From contig CP011077.1 of the NCBI GenBank assembly GCA_000963575.1, forward strand, positions 3,224,001 to 3,288,000: a stretch of DNA of 64,000 bases, given 5' to 3'. Within the stretch, counting starts at the first letter, position 1, and every line of letters starts with the position of its first letter. The position numbers and the translations under genes were made by a program. Source of the stretch: Klebsiella michiganensis. Its GTDB lineage: Bacteria > Pseudomonadota > Gammaproteobacteria > Enterobacterales > Enterobacteriaceae. Shown one piece after another: positions 7,955-16,260 of this stretch. Under the pieces are notes generated by a model. The model was not told the DNA's origin. It did not search any database and saw only the letters and a program-made list of their open reading frames with translations.

Positions 7955-9085
7955 ATGTTCACAGTGTTTACCGCCAAAGCTCGCTGGCTGCTTGCTGCCG
8001 TTGCCTTGTTGAGCTTCGCCGCCCAGGCCGCACCGATTGTTGTTACCGACGTAGCGGGCCGGGAAGTGACGCTGCCCCATCCGGCAAAACGCGTGATGCT
8101 GGCCGATGCGCGAGCCCTGCTGGCGCTGAATATTATTCACCCGAAGGACCCGCTGGAAAACATTATTGCCTGGGATAACTCGCTGAAGACCAAAGCGCCC
8201 GATCTGGCGGATGCCTATGCGCGAAAATTCCCGCAGGTGAGCAAAATTACGATGTTTGAGAACCCGTACTACACGGATTTCAGCGTCGAAAAAGCGGTCA
8301 CGCTACAGCCTGACCTGATCATCTTTGACATCGGCGTGCTGGCCAAGCTGAAGAACAGCGGCGTGCTAAGCCAACTGGAAAAAGTAGGCATTCCGGTGCT
8401 GATTATCGACTTCCGTCAGCAGCCGTTGACCAACACCCTGCCCAGCATCGAGCTGCTGGGTAAAGTGTTTGATGAGCAGAAAAACGCCGATGCGTTTATT
8501 CAGCACTACCAGCAGCGGATGAATCTGGTGCGCGAGCGCGTGGCTACGCTGAAACCAGAGCAGCGCCCGAGCGTGTTTATTGAGCGCGCGGCGGGCATCC
8601 GCGGCGATGAATGCTGCCAGACCTTCGGCAAGGGCAGCTACGGCCAGTTTATTGATACCGCTGGCGGCAATAATATCGGCAGCAAGCTGTTCCCGGAAAT
8701 GAGCGGCCAGGTGAATACCGAGCAGGTGATCACCAGCAACCCGGACTTCTACCTGATGACCGGCGCCGACTGGAACCGCGGCAACCGCGCGCCTAAAGCG
8801 GTACCGCTGGGTTATATGGCCGACAAAGCCGTGGCCGAGCAAAAGCTGAAGGGGCTGATGAACCGCACCGGCATTAACGTGCTGACGGCGGTGAAAGAGA
8901 AGCGCGTTATGGCTATTTACCATCAGTTCTACGATTCTCCGCTGAACTATATTGCGGTAGAGGCCATCGCGAAATTCCTGCACCCGGACCTGTTCAAAGA
9001 CATCGATCCGCAGGCCGACATTGAGCAGGTTCACAAGCAGTTCACCGCGCTGGATTACAGCGGCGTCTTCTGGGTTACCCCATAA
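7955..9085 (+). CDS. Periplasmic iron-siderophore binding protein of an ABC importer
   Basis: The 376-residue protein has a signal peptide (residues 1-25, ending SFAAQA) and the two-lobed class III binding-protein layout used for siderophores, heme and B12. The N-terminal DVAGREVTLPHPAKRVML is the usual opening of FecB/FhuD/BtuF-like proteins. PDLIIFDIGVLAKL and the long helix around 180-210 also fit. It should bring a ferric complex from the outer-membrane receptor to an inner-membrane ABC permease. A Fur box and a TonB receptor gene follow the iron theme, but no permease or ATPase gene lies here, so it must use a transporter encoded elsewhere. A strong terminator separates it from the receptor gene. 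Confidence 0.87.
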   Translation: MFTVFTAKARWLLAAVALLSFAAQAAPIVVTDVAGREVTLPHPAKRVMLADARALLALNIIHPKDPLENIIAWDNSLKTKAPDLADAYARKFPQVSKITMFENPYYTDFSVEKAVTLQPDLIIFDIGVLAKLKNSGVLSQLEKVGIPVLIIDFRQQPLTNTLPSIELLGKVFDEQKNADAFIQHYQQRMNLVRERVATLKPEQRPSVFIERAAGIRGDECCQTFGKGSYGQFIDTAGGNNIGSKLFPEMSGQVNTEQVITSNPDFYLMTGADWNRGNRAPKAVPLGYMADKAVAEQKLKGLMNRTGINVLTAVKEKRVMAIYHQFYDSPLNYIAVEAIAKFLHPDLFKDIDPQADIEQVHKQFTALDYSGVFWVTP

Positions 9086-9129
9086 ATTAAAACGGGCTGG
9101 ACTAAACCATTAGCCAGGCCATCTGTTCT

Positions 9130-9163
9130 GCCGAGCGGGAAACTAATCGCTCGGCTTTTTTTT
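9130..9163 (+). terminator. Intrinsic terminator after the binding-protein gene
   Basis: An 8-bp stem GCCGAGCG / CGCTCGGC (9130-9137 with 9148-9155) is followed by a run of eight T. It ends the binding-protein transcript before the receptor promoter. Confidence 0.9.
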
Positions 9164-9213
9164 GCTTACTTTTTGTCTTATTCCGAATTATTCCGTAATA
9201 AAACTATTTACTT

Positions 9214-9232
9214 GAAAATAATTATCATTAAG
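9214..9232 (+). promoter_or_regulatory. Candidate Fur box upstream of the TonB receptor
   Basis: GAAAATAATTATCATTAAG matches the 19-bp Fur consensus at 14 positions. It lies about 55 bp before the receptor start in an AT-rich promoter region, so iron repression is expected. Confidence 0.75.
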
Positions 9233-9288
9233 ATTGTCATTTCCAAAAAATACACATAACAGCAAACCAACGTTGTAAAGGAATGATG

Positions 9289-11421
9289 ATGCGCCCCCTT
9301 TTTCGTGTCTCTCTTCTGGCAAGTGCTATAGCATTCGCGTTGCCAGCACTCGCTGCAGATAACACTCCAACAAATAAAACTCCCGCAGACAAAAAAGCCG
9401 ACGATATTACCGTGGTTGGCAACTGGCTGGATAACCCGGACACCAGCACCGTGCTGCTTAACCACCCAGGTGCGCGCTCGATAGTGACCGAGCAGCAGCT
9501 TCATGAACAGGGTTCAGAGACGCTTGCCGATGCGCTGAAGGGCATTCCGGGCGTGCAGGTGCGCGACAGCAACGGCACCGGCGGCAGCGACATTTCTCTC
9601 AACGTGGGTATCCGCGGCCTGACTTCTCGTCTGTCCCCGCGCTCCACAATTCTCATGGATGGCGTTCCGCTGGCGGTTGCCCCTTACGGCCAGCCGCAGC
9701 TTTCCATGGCGCCATTGGGCATGGGCAACATTCAGTCCGTTGACGTGGTTCGCGGCGGCGGCGCCGTGCGCTATGGACCACAAAACGTCGGCGGCGTGAT
9801 TAACTTTGTGACCCGCGACATTCCGAAAGAGTTTGGCGGCACCGTCAGCGCGCAGACTCAGGGTGCCAGCCACGGCGGCCTGAAGACGCTGACCAGCGCG
9901 TCCGTTGGCGGCACGGCGGATAACGGCTTTGGCGCAGAACTGCTCTACTCCGGCCTGCACGGCCAGGGCTACCGCGAGAGCAACGACAATACCGACATCG
10001 ACGATTTCATGCTGAAGACCAAGTACAACTTCACCGATCGCGATGAGCTGCAGGCAAACTTCCATTACTACGAAGCCCAGTCCGGTATGCCGGGTGGCCT
10101 GACTACCGCCCAGTATGCGAAAGATCCGTTCCAGTCTGACCGCCGCTGGGATAGCTTTGAAGGCCGCCGGAAAGACATGTCCTTCAAATATAAGCACACC
10201 GAAGACGATAAAAAGCTGGAGGTCCTGACCTACTTTACCGACAGCTACCGCAGCAGCGATCTAGAGTACTTCAAGGGCAACAAACGCACCCTGAACTCAG
10301 CGCCGCGTAACTACTCCACCTGGGCGATTGAGCCAACCTATTCCCAGCTGTTCCGTTTCTGGGAGATGTCTCATGAGGTCACCCTGGGCTACCGCTACCT
10401 GAACGAAACGTCGGACGAGAAGGGTTACCGCACGCCAAAAGCGTATGATCCTGCCACCACCTACACTAAACCGGACATGAGCGAGTACTACCAGCACAGC
10501 TCCGGTGGTACGGCAGCCAACGCTTTCTACATTGATGACGCCATTAACGTCAGCAACTGGACTATCACGCCAGGTCTGCGCTATGAAAGCATCAAAACGC
10601 ACACCAGCGATTCCTTCCAGAACATCGACCGCGAGAAGACCTACAGCGAACCGCTGCCTTCTATTAGCGTGATGTACCACATGTCTGATGCCTGGAAACT
10701 GTTTGCCAACGCCAGCACATCCTTCGGCAGCATGCAGTACTTCCAGCTGACCCGCGGCGGCAGCGGTAATCAGCCGGCAGCGGGCCTGACGCCGGAAAAA
10801 GCGCATACCTATGAGTTCGGTACCCGCTATGACGACACCACGCTGAAAGCCGAAGCTACGCTGTTCTACATCGACTTCAACGATCAGCTGCAGTACATCA
10901 ACAACATTGTGGGCTGGACGAACCTGGGCGCAACCAAGCATCAGGGTCTTGAACTGGCGCTGAATTACGATCTGAGCGAAGTGAACCGTGCGCTGGATGG
11001 CGTGAGCGTGTACAGCACGTACACCTACACCAAAGCCACCAGCGACAAAGGTGACTTCGCCGGTAAAGATCTGCCGTTCTACTCTCGCCAGGTTTACACC
11101 GTGGGCACCCGCTACGCGACAGGCAACTGGGTATGGAATCTGGACAGCTTTGCGCAGTCTAAACAGAGCTCTCCGGGTACCGGGCCGAACTACATCACCG
11201 ACGAAAGCGCGGACGGGCAGTTTGGTAATATCGCAGGCTATATGGTGTGGAATATGCGCGGCGAGTACGACTTCGGGCCGTCGCTGTCTCACCTGAAGCT
11301 GGGTGCCGGGATTAAGAACCTGTTCGATCAGCGTTATTACACGCGTTCAAACGACAATAACTCCGGGAAATACGTAGGCGAGCCGCGCACCTTCTTCGTG
11401 CAGGGTTCTCTGGCGTTCTGA
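9289..11421 (+). CDS. TonB-dependent ferric-siderophore outer-membrane receptor (FecA-like, no signalling domain)
   Basis: Three ATG codons occur in a row at 9283, 9286 and 9289. Only the third has a workable distance (6 nt) from AAAGGA, giving 710 residues. A signal peptide ends at ALPALA. A TonB box (DDITVVG) follows directly, so the ~80-residue FecA signalling domain is missing and this receptor does not act through an anti-sigma factor. The plug holds VGIRGLTSRLSPRSTILMDG and VRGGGAVRYGPQNVGGVINF. The rest is a beta barrel ending in RTFFVQGSLAF with a terminal Phe. The closest family by eye is FecA-like receptors. The ligand is not determinable. Together with the upstream binding protein it covers two of the four usual uptake parts. 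Confidence 0.9.
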   Translation: MRPLFRVSLLASAIAFALPALAADNTPTNKTPADKKADDITVVGNWLDNPDTSTVLLNHPGARSIVTEQQLHEQGSETLADALKGIPGVQVRDSNGTGGSDISLNVGIRGLTSRLSPRSTILMDGVPLAVAPYGQPQLSMAPLGMGNIQSVDVVRGGGAVRYGPQNVGGVINFVTRDIPKEFGGTVSAQTQGASHGGLKTLTSASVGGTADNGFGAELLYSGLHGQGYRESNDNTDIDDFMLKTKYNFTDRDELQANFHYYEAQSGMPGGLTTAQYAKDPFQSDRRWDSFEGRRKDMSFKYKHTEDDKKLEVLTYFTDSYRSSDLEYFKGNKRTLNSAPRNYSTWAIEPTYSQLFRFWEMSHEVTLGYRYLNETSDEKGYRTPKAYDPATTYTKPDMSEYYQHSSGGTAANAFYIDDAINVSNWTITPGLRYESIKTHTSDSFQNIDREKTYSEPLPSISVMYHMSDAWKLFANASTSFGSMQYFQLTRGGSGNQPAAGLTPEKAHTYEFGTRYDDTTLKAEATLFYIDFNDQLQYINNIVGWTNLGATKHQGLELALNYDLSEVNRALDGVSVYSTYTYTKATSDKGDFAGKDLPFYSRQVYTVGTRYATGNWVWNLDSFAQSKQSSPGTGPNYITDESADGQFGNIAGYMVWNMRGEYDFGPSLSHLKLGAGIKNLFDQRYYTRSNDNNSGKYVGEPRTFFVQGSLAF

Positions 11422-11424
11422 TAA

Positions 11425-11515
11425 AGACCCTCACCCTCTCCCTACAAGGGAGAGGGGATAAAAGGGTTTTCTTATGCTTTCTCCCCTTTGGGGAGAGGGC
11501 TGGGGTGAGGAGAAA
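11425..11515. repeat. Palindromic repeat pair (CCCTCTCCC/GGGAGAGGG family)
   Basis: Two facing copies lie between the convergent receptor and ascB genes: CCCTCACCCTCTCCCTACAA next to GGGAGAGGGG, then CTCCCCTTTGGGGAGAGGGC followed by TGGGGTGAGG. The same family is found at five other gene borders in this window. It probably works as a transcript-end stabiliser or a simple mobile palindrome. Confidence 0.85.
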
Positions 11516-12946
11516 TTACGCCAGATCCCCGCCGTTGCTGGCAATCACCTTCTTATACCAGTAGAACGACTTCTTCGGCGTGCGCGCCAGCGTCCCCTGC
11601 CCTTGATCATCACGATCGACATACACAAAACCGTAGCGTTTGCTCATCTCGCCGGTTGAAGCTGAAACAAGATCAATGCAGCCCCAGGAGGTGTAGCCCA
11701 TAACCGGAATACCGTCCTCAATCGCCTCGCCCATCGCTTTAATGTGTTCCCGCAGGTAGCCTATCCTATAGTCATCATTGATTTCCCCGTCGGCGTTGAC
11801 CTCATCCTTCGCGCCCAGCCCGTTTTCAACCAGGAACAGCGGCTTCTGGTAGCGGTCGTACATCATGTTCATGGTAATGCGCAGGCCAAGCGGGTCGATG
11901 CCCCAGCCCCACTGGCTGAAGGTTATGTGCGGATTTTTGAGCGATTTAATGATATTCGCCGGGTTGGTATTGCCTTCATTCATGTCGGCCGAAGCACAGC
12001 GTGAGGCGTAATAGCTGAAGGAGACAAAATCGACGGTGTTCTTCAGGATCTCGTCGTCACCGGGCTCGGTGACAATTTCAACCCCTTTCTCACGAAACAT
12101 CCGCGCCGCATAAGCCGGATAAGCCCCGCGCGCCTGCACGTCAATAAAGAACAGGTTCTCACGGTCTTTCTCCAGCGCCGCCCAAACGTCCTCAGGCTTG
12201 CAGCTGTACGGATAGAAATTGCCGCCGGCCAGCATACAGCCGACCTGATTTGCCGGGTTAACTTCATGAGCAATTTTGGTGACCAGCGCGCTAGCAACCA
12301 GCTCGTGGTGCGCGGCCTGATACATCACCTGCTCTTTGTTATCCCCTTCTTCAAAGACCAGCCCGGCGCCGGAGAACGGGCTGTGCAACATAATATTGAT
12401 TTCATTGAAGGTCAGCCAATATTTCACCAGACCGTCGAACGCCTCAAAACAGGTTCGCGCGTAGTGGCTGAAAAACGCCACCATTTTACGGTTACGCCAG
12501 GAACCGTATTCCTGGACCAGGTGCATTGGCACATCGAAATGGCAGAGCGTCACCAGCGGTTCGATGTTGTATTTCTGGCACTCGGCAAACAGGTCACGAT
12601 AGAACGCGATCCCTTCCGGGTTAGGCGTCGTTTCATCCCCTTTGGGGAAAATACGGCTCCACGCAATAGAGGTTCGGAAAACGGTGAACCCCATTTCGGC
12701 CATCAGCGCGATGTCCTCTTTATAGCGATGGTAAAAATCTATGGCCTCGTGGCTGGGGTAAAACTCATCGTCCCGCAGCACAAACCGCTTTTCCACGCCG
12801 AGTTTTACTCCAAAGCGGTTGTCACCATGCGGGATCATATCGACGGTGCTTAGCCCCTTGCCGCCGGCCTGATACGCACCTTCTGCCTGATTAGCCGCAA
12901 TTGCGCCGCCCCATAAAAATCCTTTTGGAAAAACTGTCTCAGCCAT
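11516..12946 (-). CDS. ascB: 6-phospho-beta-glucosidase
   Basis: This 476-residue GH1 enzyme hydrolyses phosphorylated aryl-beta-glucosides (such as arbutin- or salicin-6-phosphate) brought in by the PTS permease next door. The acid/base Glu is in TFNEIN (E182) and the nucleophile is in FLVENGLG (E374). Phosphate-binding residues are expected near the C-terminus. Length and sequence match AscB (474) from memory. It lies 12 bp downstream of ascF on the same strand, forming the ascFB operon, with ascG divergent. Confidence 0.95.
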   Translation of the reverse strand: MAETVFPKGFLWGGAIAANQAEGAYQAGGKGLSTVDMIPHGDNRFGVKLGVEKRFVLRDDEFYPSHEAIDFYHRYKEDIALMAEMGFTVFRTSIAWSRIFPKGDETTPNPEGIAFYRDLFAECQKYNIEPLVTLCHFDVPMHLVQEYGSWRNRKMVAFFSHYARTCFEAFDGLVKYWLTFNEINIMLHSPFSGAGLVFEEGDNKEQVMYQAAHHELVASALVTKIAHEVNPANQVGCMLAGGNFYPYSCKPEDVWAALEKDRENLFFIDVQARGAYPAYAARMFREKGVEIVTEPGDDEILKNTVDFVSFSYYASRCASADMNEGNTNPANIIKSLKNPHITFSQWGWGIDPLGLRITMNMMYDRYQKPLFLVENGLGAKDEVNADGEINDDYRIGYLREHIKAMGEAIEDGIPVMGYTSWGCIDLVSASTGEMSKRYGFVYVDRDDQGQGTLARTPKKSFYWYKKVIASNGGDLA

Positions 12947-12958
12947 GTCTACCTCTGA

Positions 12959-14419
12959 TTAAAGTGTTTTTACTGCATTATCTTGTCGTACAAATTCTGC
13001 GCCGCCGCCCTGCTCTTTGGCTTTAGCCTCCTCAACGGGAATATCTTCAAACCCGAGAATAAGCGTAGTAATAAACGAGAGCACCACGGCCAGAATCATC
13101 ACCGCCACAACCCAAACGATGCTCATCGGGTTGGCGGGGTCGAAGAACTGCACGCTGGTGAAAAGCCCCGGTGAGGCCATGGAATGGCTGGCAAGCCCGC
13201 CAATACCGGCGACGGCACCGCAAATAAAACCGCTGATAAGGCAGGCGATCAACGGGCGTTTCAGCCGCACCGCTACGCCGTAAAGCGCAGGTTCTGAAAT
13301 ACCGGCCACGATTGCCGACGCGGCAGCGGCGAGCGCCGTCTGACGCAGTTCCGGATTCTTTGTCCGCCAGGCGACGGCCAAAGATGACCCCCCGAGAGAC
13401 AGGTTAGCGCCAATTTCCGACGGCATAACCATGCCTTCTTTGCCGGTTTCGGCGATGGTCTGGATAATTGTCGGCGTAAACACGCGGTGCATCCCGGTCA
13501 TCACCAGCAGCGGCCAGATAGCCCCCATGATGGCGACGGAAAGCCAGCCCAGGTAACCGTGCACGGTGTAAACCAGGGAAGAAATCCCGCTGCCTATCCA
13601 AATGCCTAATGGCCCAATCAGCAAAATCGCTATCGGCGCGGAAACCAGCACGATAAGCATCGGCTTGAGGAAGTTTTTCGTCACCGCAGGCGTGATGCGA
13701 TCAATCCACTGTTCGATATACGACAGCAGCCAGGTCATCACCAGCGCCGGAATAACGGTATAGGTGTATTTCACGGCGGTAACGGGCACGCCCATAAAAT
13801 CAACCGCCTGCCCCTGAGACGCCTTGGCCATCAGGTCAATAAAGGCCGGATGCACCAGCACCCCGGCGATAGCAATCGCCAGCGACATGTTGGTTTTAAA
13901 TTTCACGGCAGCAGAGGCTGCCACCATCACCGGCAGGAAGAAGAAAGCGCCGTCACCGATGAGGTTAAGAATAATCAGCGTCGAGGAGGTTGTTTCAAAT
14001 AACCCGGTCATCGCGAGGATCATCGCCAGCAGCTTCACCATCGAGCCGCCGATGATGGCCGGGATAAGCGGCGACATAGTGCCAATCAACGCATCCAGAA
14101 TACCCGCCCCGATGCGCTTCAGGGTCAGTTTGCCTTTTGCCGCCGTCTGCGGCCTGCCCCCTGTTCCTTCGGGGAGATGTTTCAGTACTTCAGCGTAGGC
14201 CTGAGACACCGTGTTACCAATAATGACCTGGCACTGCTGGTCATTTTTAACCACGCCCAGCACGCCGGAAATTGCCTTCAGTCGGGCGCTATCGACGCCT
14301 GCATCATCCTGTAATACAAAGCGCAAACGCGTCATGCAATGGGTTACCGCCACTACGTTTTCCGCGCCGCCTAAAGCCTCAATAATCTGTCGGGATACTG
14401 CCTCGTACTTGTTAGCCAT
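12959..14419 (-). CDS. ascF: PTS beta-glucoside (arbutin/salicin/cellobiose) transporter subunit IIBC
   Basis: The protein has 486 residues with the start at the ATG at 14417-14419 (MANKYEAVSRQIIEALGG). The IIB domain comes first, with the phosphorylated Cys in AVTHCMTRLRF (C28). The rest is a IIC membrane channel with about ten helices and the GIxEPA motif (ISEPALYG). It is nearly identical in layout to E. coli AscF (485). There is no fused IIA domain, so a IIA must be borrowed from the glucose PTS (Crr), as for AscF. It imports and phosphorylates beta-glucosides that AscB then cleaves. A palindromic AscG-type operator lies about 30 bp upstream. Confidence 0.95.
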   Translation of the reverse strand: MANKYEAVSRQIIEALGGAENVVAVTHCMTRLRFVLQDDAGVDSARLKAISGVLGVVKNDQQCQVIIGNTVSQAYAEVLKHLPEGTGGRPQTAAKGKLTLKRIGAGILDALIGTMSPLIPAIIGGSMVKLLAMILAMTGLFETTSSTLIILNLIGDGAFFFLPVMVAASAAVKFKTNMSLAIAIAGVLVHPAFIDLMAKASQGQAVDFMGVPVTAVKYTYTVIPALVMTWLLSYIEQWIDRITPAVTKNFLKPMLIVLVSAPIAILLIGPLGIWIGSGISSLVYTVHGYLGWLSVAIMGAIWPLLVMTGMHRVFTPTIIQTIAETGKEGMVMPSEIGANLSLGGSSLAVAWRTKNPELRQTALAAAASAIVAGISEPALYGVAVRLKRPLIACLISGFICGAVAGIGGLASHSMASPGLFTSVQFFDPANPMSIVWVVAVMILAVVLSFITTLILGFEDIPVEEAKAKEQGGGAEFVRQDNAVKTL

Positions 14420-14449
14420 GAGGTGAAACTCTCTTGTTATGATTTCGTA

Positions 14450-14462
14450 GGTAACCGGTTCC
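14450..14462. promoter_or_regulatory. Candidate AscG operator
   Basis: GGTAACCGGTTCC is a near-perfect palindrome with the central AACCGGTT found in the E. coli AscG/GalR-type operator. It lies between the divergent ascF and ascG genes, close to ascF, as expected for repression. Confidence 0.7.
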
Positions 14463-14611
14463 ACATAATCATGTGTAGTTAAAAAACATATAACAATGAT
14501 TATTTTTATTGAGATCGATTTTTGTGATTCACCTCGAAATACAGGCTACGCTGCGCCCTGACCGTGAAAAGTGTAAAATGGTCAGAAATGACGAACTTAC
14601 GAGAAGCCTTT

Positions 14612-15634
14612 ATGTCGACAATGCAGGAAGTAGCGAAAAAAGCAGGCGTATCGAAGGCGACCGTTTCGCGCGTGTTGTCTGGTAAAGGCTACGTGAGCGA
14701 GGCCACTAAAACGCAGGTGTACCAGGCCATACAGGAAACGGGGTATCGCCCCAATTTGCTGGCCCGTAATCTGGCCACCAGCAAGTCAGGCTATATTGGA
14801 CTGGTGGTGACCAACACGCTGTACAGCGGGAACTATTTTAGCGAACTGCTTTCCCAGGCCGCGCTAAAGCTGGAAGCCAGCGGGCGCCAACTGATTCTGG
14901 TCGACGGCAAACATAGCGCCCAGGAAGAGCAGGCCGCCGTGCAGTTCCTGCTCGATTTGCACTGTGACGCGGTGATCATTTACCCGCGTTTTTTAAGCGT
15001 GGATGAGATGGACGCGCTGATTGAGCAGCACAAGCAGCCGATCATGGTAATGAATCGTAAGCTGCGCAAACACCAGAGCCACTGCATTTGCTGCGACCAC
15101 AAAGGCTCCAGCTTTAAGGCCACCCGCTACCTGATTGACCAGGGCCACCGGGATATCGCCTTTATTACCGGCGTCCTCGACTCTCCCACGGCCAGAGAGC
15201 GCCTGTCTGGCTACCGGGAAGCACTGGAGCAGGCAGGACTACGGGTAAGGGACGAACTGATTGCCACCGGAAAATGGACGCCGGCCAGCGGTTCTGCCGC
15301 AGTCGAAAGCCTGCTCAGTGCGAAACTGAACTTCAGCGCCCTGGTTGCCAGTAATGATGATATGGCTATCGGCGCTATCAGCAGGCTCGGTCAGGCCGGT
15401 CTGTCGGTGCCGGGCGATGTGTCCGTTATCGGCTTTGATAATATCCCGACCGGGGCTTTTCTCTCCCCGCCGCTGTCGAGCGTGAAGGAGCCGGTGAGTG
15501 AGATGATTCATGAAGTGATTAACCGCCTGACGGCGATGCTGGACGGCGGCTATTTCTCAAGAGATAACCTGTACAGTTCTGAGATGATTGTGCGGAGTTC
15601 TGTGGCAAAAGGGCCTCATTTTCAGCAAAAATAA
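14612..15634 (+). CDS. ascG: LacI-family repressor of the asc operon
   Basis: The 340-residue protein starts at the ATG at 14612 (MSTMQEVAKKAGVSKATVSRVLSGKG); a 16-codon upstream extension is not needed. It has an N-terminal LacI helix-turn-helix with hinge helix (RPNLLARNLATSKS) and a periplasmic-binding-like sugar domain (about 60-330). Sequence and neighbours match E. coli AscG. It is expected to repress ascFB until a beta-glucoside is present. Its terminator hairpin (15646-15666) is one of two identical copies that bracket a repeat element. Confidence 0.93.
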   Translation: MSTMQEVAKKAGVSKATVSRVLSGKGYVSEATKTQVYQAIQETGYRPNLLARNLATSKSGYIGLVVTNTLYSGNYFSELLSQAALKLEASGRQLILVDGKHSAQEEQAAVQFLLDLHCDAVIIYPRFLSVDEMDALIEQHKQPIMVMNRKLRKHQSHCICCDHKGSSFKATRYLIDQGHRDIAFITGVLDSPTARERLSGYREALEQAGLRVRDELIATGKWTPASGSAAVESLLSAKLNFSALVASNDDMAIGAISRLGQAGLSVPGDVSVIGFDNIPTGAFLSPPLSSVKEPVSEMIHEVINRLTAMLDGGYFSRDNLYSSEMIVRSSVAKGPHFQQK

Positions 15635-15645
15635 GGCAAAAGAAA

Positions 15646-15666
15646 AAGGAGCGAACTACGCTCCTT
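15646..15666. terminator. Terminator hairpin, left copy of a 21-bp direct repeat
   Basis: AAGGAGCG / CGCTCCTT pairs around AACTA. The copy ends ascG. It is repeated exactly at 15805-15825, where it is followed by TTTTTCTC. The 138-bp repeat element lies between the copies, so one copy may be a duplication produced on insertion. Confidence 0.75.
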
Positions 15667-15802
15667 CAGACGGCTGCCCCCTCCTGCCGTAAGAAGAAAT
15701 GCCAGGCAATTCGGCAATAAAACTGGAAAATCAATTCATTGATTTTCGGCTGATAATCACAAAGAGGGAAATACCACGCTTTTTCCCTCTTTGTCAGCAA
15801 CC
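15665..15802 (-). repeat. 138-bp dispersed repeat, copy A
   Basis: Read on the minus strand it runs from GGTTGCTGACAAAGAGGGAA to CCGTCTGAA. A second copy of exactly the same length lies at 43114-43251 on the plus strand. The first ~77 bases are well conserved and include two hairpins: CAAAGAGGGAAA / TTTCCCTCTTTG and GAAAATCAATTC / GATTTTC-type. The second half has diverged except for the very end. No open reading frame. It lies between the convergent ascG and heme-binding-like genes. Confidence 0.85.
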
Positions 15803-15804
15803 AT

Positions 15805-15825
15805 AAGGAGCGAACTACGCTCCTT
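15805..15825. terminator. Terminator hairpin, right copy of the 21-bp direct repeat
   Basis: This is an identical copy of 15646-15666. Here it has a T-rich tail on the plus strand and serves the end of the minus-strand heme-binding-like gene from the other side. Confidence 0.75.
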
Positions 15826-15833
15826 TTTCTCAT

Positions 15834-16250
15834 TTAATCACCACTCCCGAACACCGCTTCCACGGCAAAGGCAGCGATTTGTCCATCCTGCTCTTTAGTG
15901 GCGCCCGAAACCCCAATCGCGCCAATAACCGCCCCCTCGGCGTTACGCAGCGGGATACCGCCGTCAATGCCCACCAGCCCGCCGTTACTGTTTTCCAGCG
16001 AATACGCCGGGCCGTTTGGATGCAAATTAACGCCGACATCTTCGCTGTTGGCCTGGAATAGCACCGCCGTACGCGCTTTACGCATCGCGATATCAATGGT
16101 GGCCAGGAATGTGCCGTCCATGCGGGCAAAGGCCGTTAAATGGCCGCCGCTGTCCAGCACCACGACAGAAACCGGGGGGAAACTGTGGATCTCCACCGCC
16201 GTTTTTACGCGGGCGATCAGCGCTTCTGCAAGAACTAAACTGACTGTCAC
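15834..16250 (-). CDS. GlcG/HbpS-family protein (DUF336)
   Basis: The 138-residue protein belongs to the GlcG/HbpS (heme-degrading/PduO-C-like) family. Features are VSVVVLDSGGHLTAFARMDG, the KARTAV helix, the GGIPLRN loop and VIGAIGVSGAT near the C-terminus. Members bind heme, cobalamin or small metabolites, and the role is often uncertain. No signal peptide is seen. It lies 10 bp downstream of an MFS transporter gene on the same strand, so the two are one operon. The pairing suggests a shared small-molecule substrate, which I cannot name. Confidence 0.87.
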   Translation of the reverse strand: MTVSLVLAEALIARVKTAVEIHSFPPVSVVVLDSGGHLTAFARMDGTFLATIDIAMRKARTAVLFQANSEDVGVNLHPNGPAYSLENSNGGLVGIDGGIPLRNAEGAVIGAIGVSGATKEQDGQIAAFAVEAVFGSGD

Positions 16251-16260
16251 GATGAAAACC

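Noticed and set aside
8366..9034. Long minus-strand frames opposite the binding protein, the TonB receptor, metG, gsiA, ybiT and others
   Set aside because: They are shadow frames in GC-rich genes. The plus- or minus-strand gene in each case has clear family motifs.
9283..9288. First or second ATG of the TonB receptor as start
   Set aside because: They sit 0 and 3 nt from the AAAGGA site. Only the third ATG has usual spacing, though the protein is almost the same.
15646..15825. The 21-bp direct repeats as phage or island attachment sites
   Set aside because: No integrase, no tRNA gene and only 138 bp between them. They are terminator hairpins.
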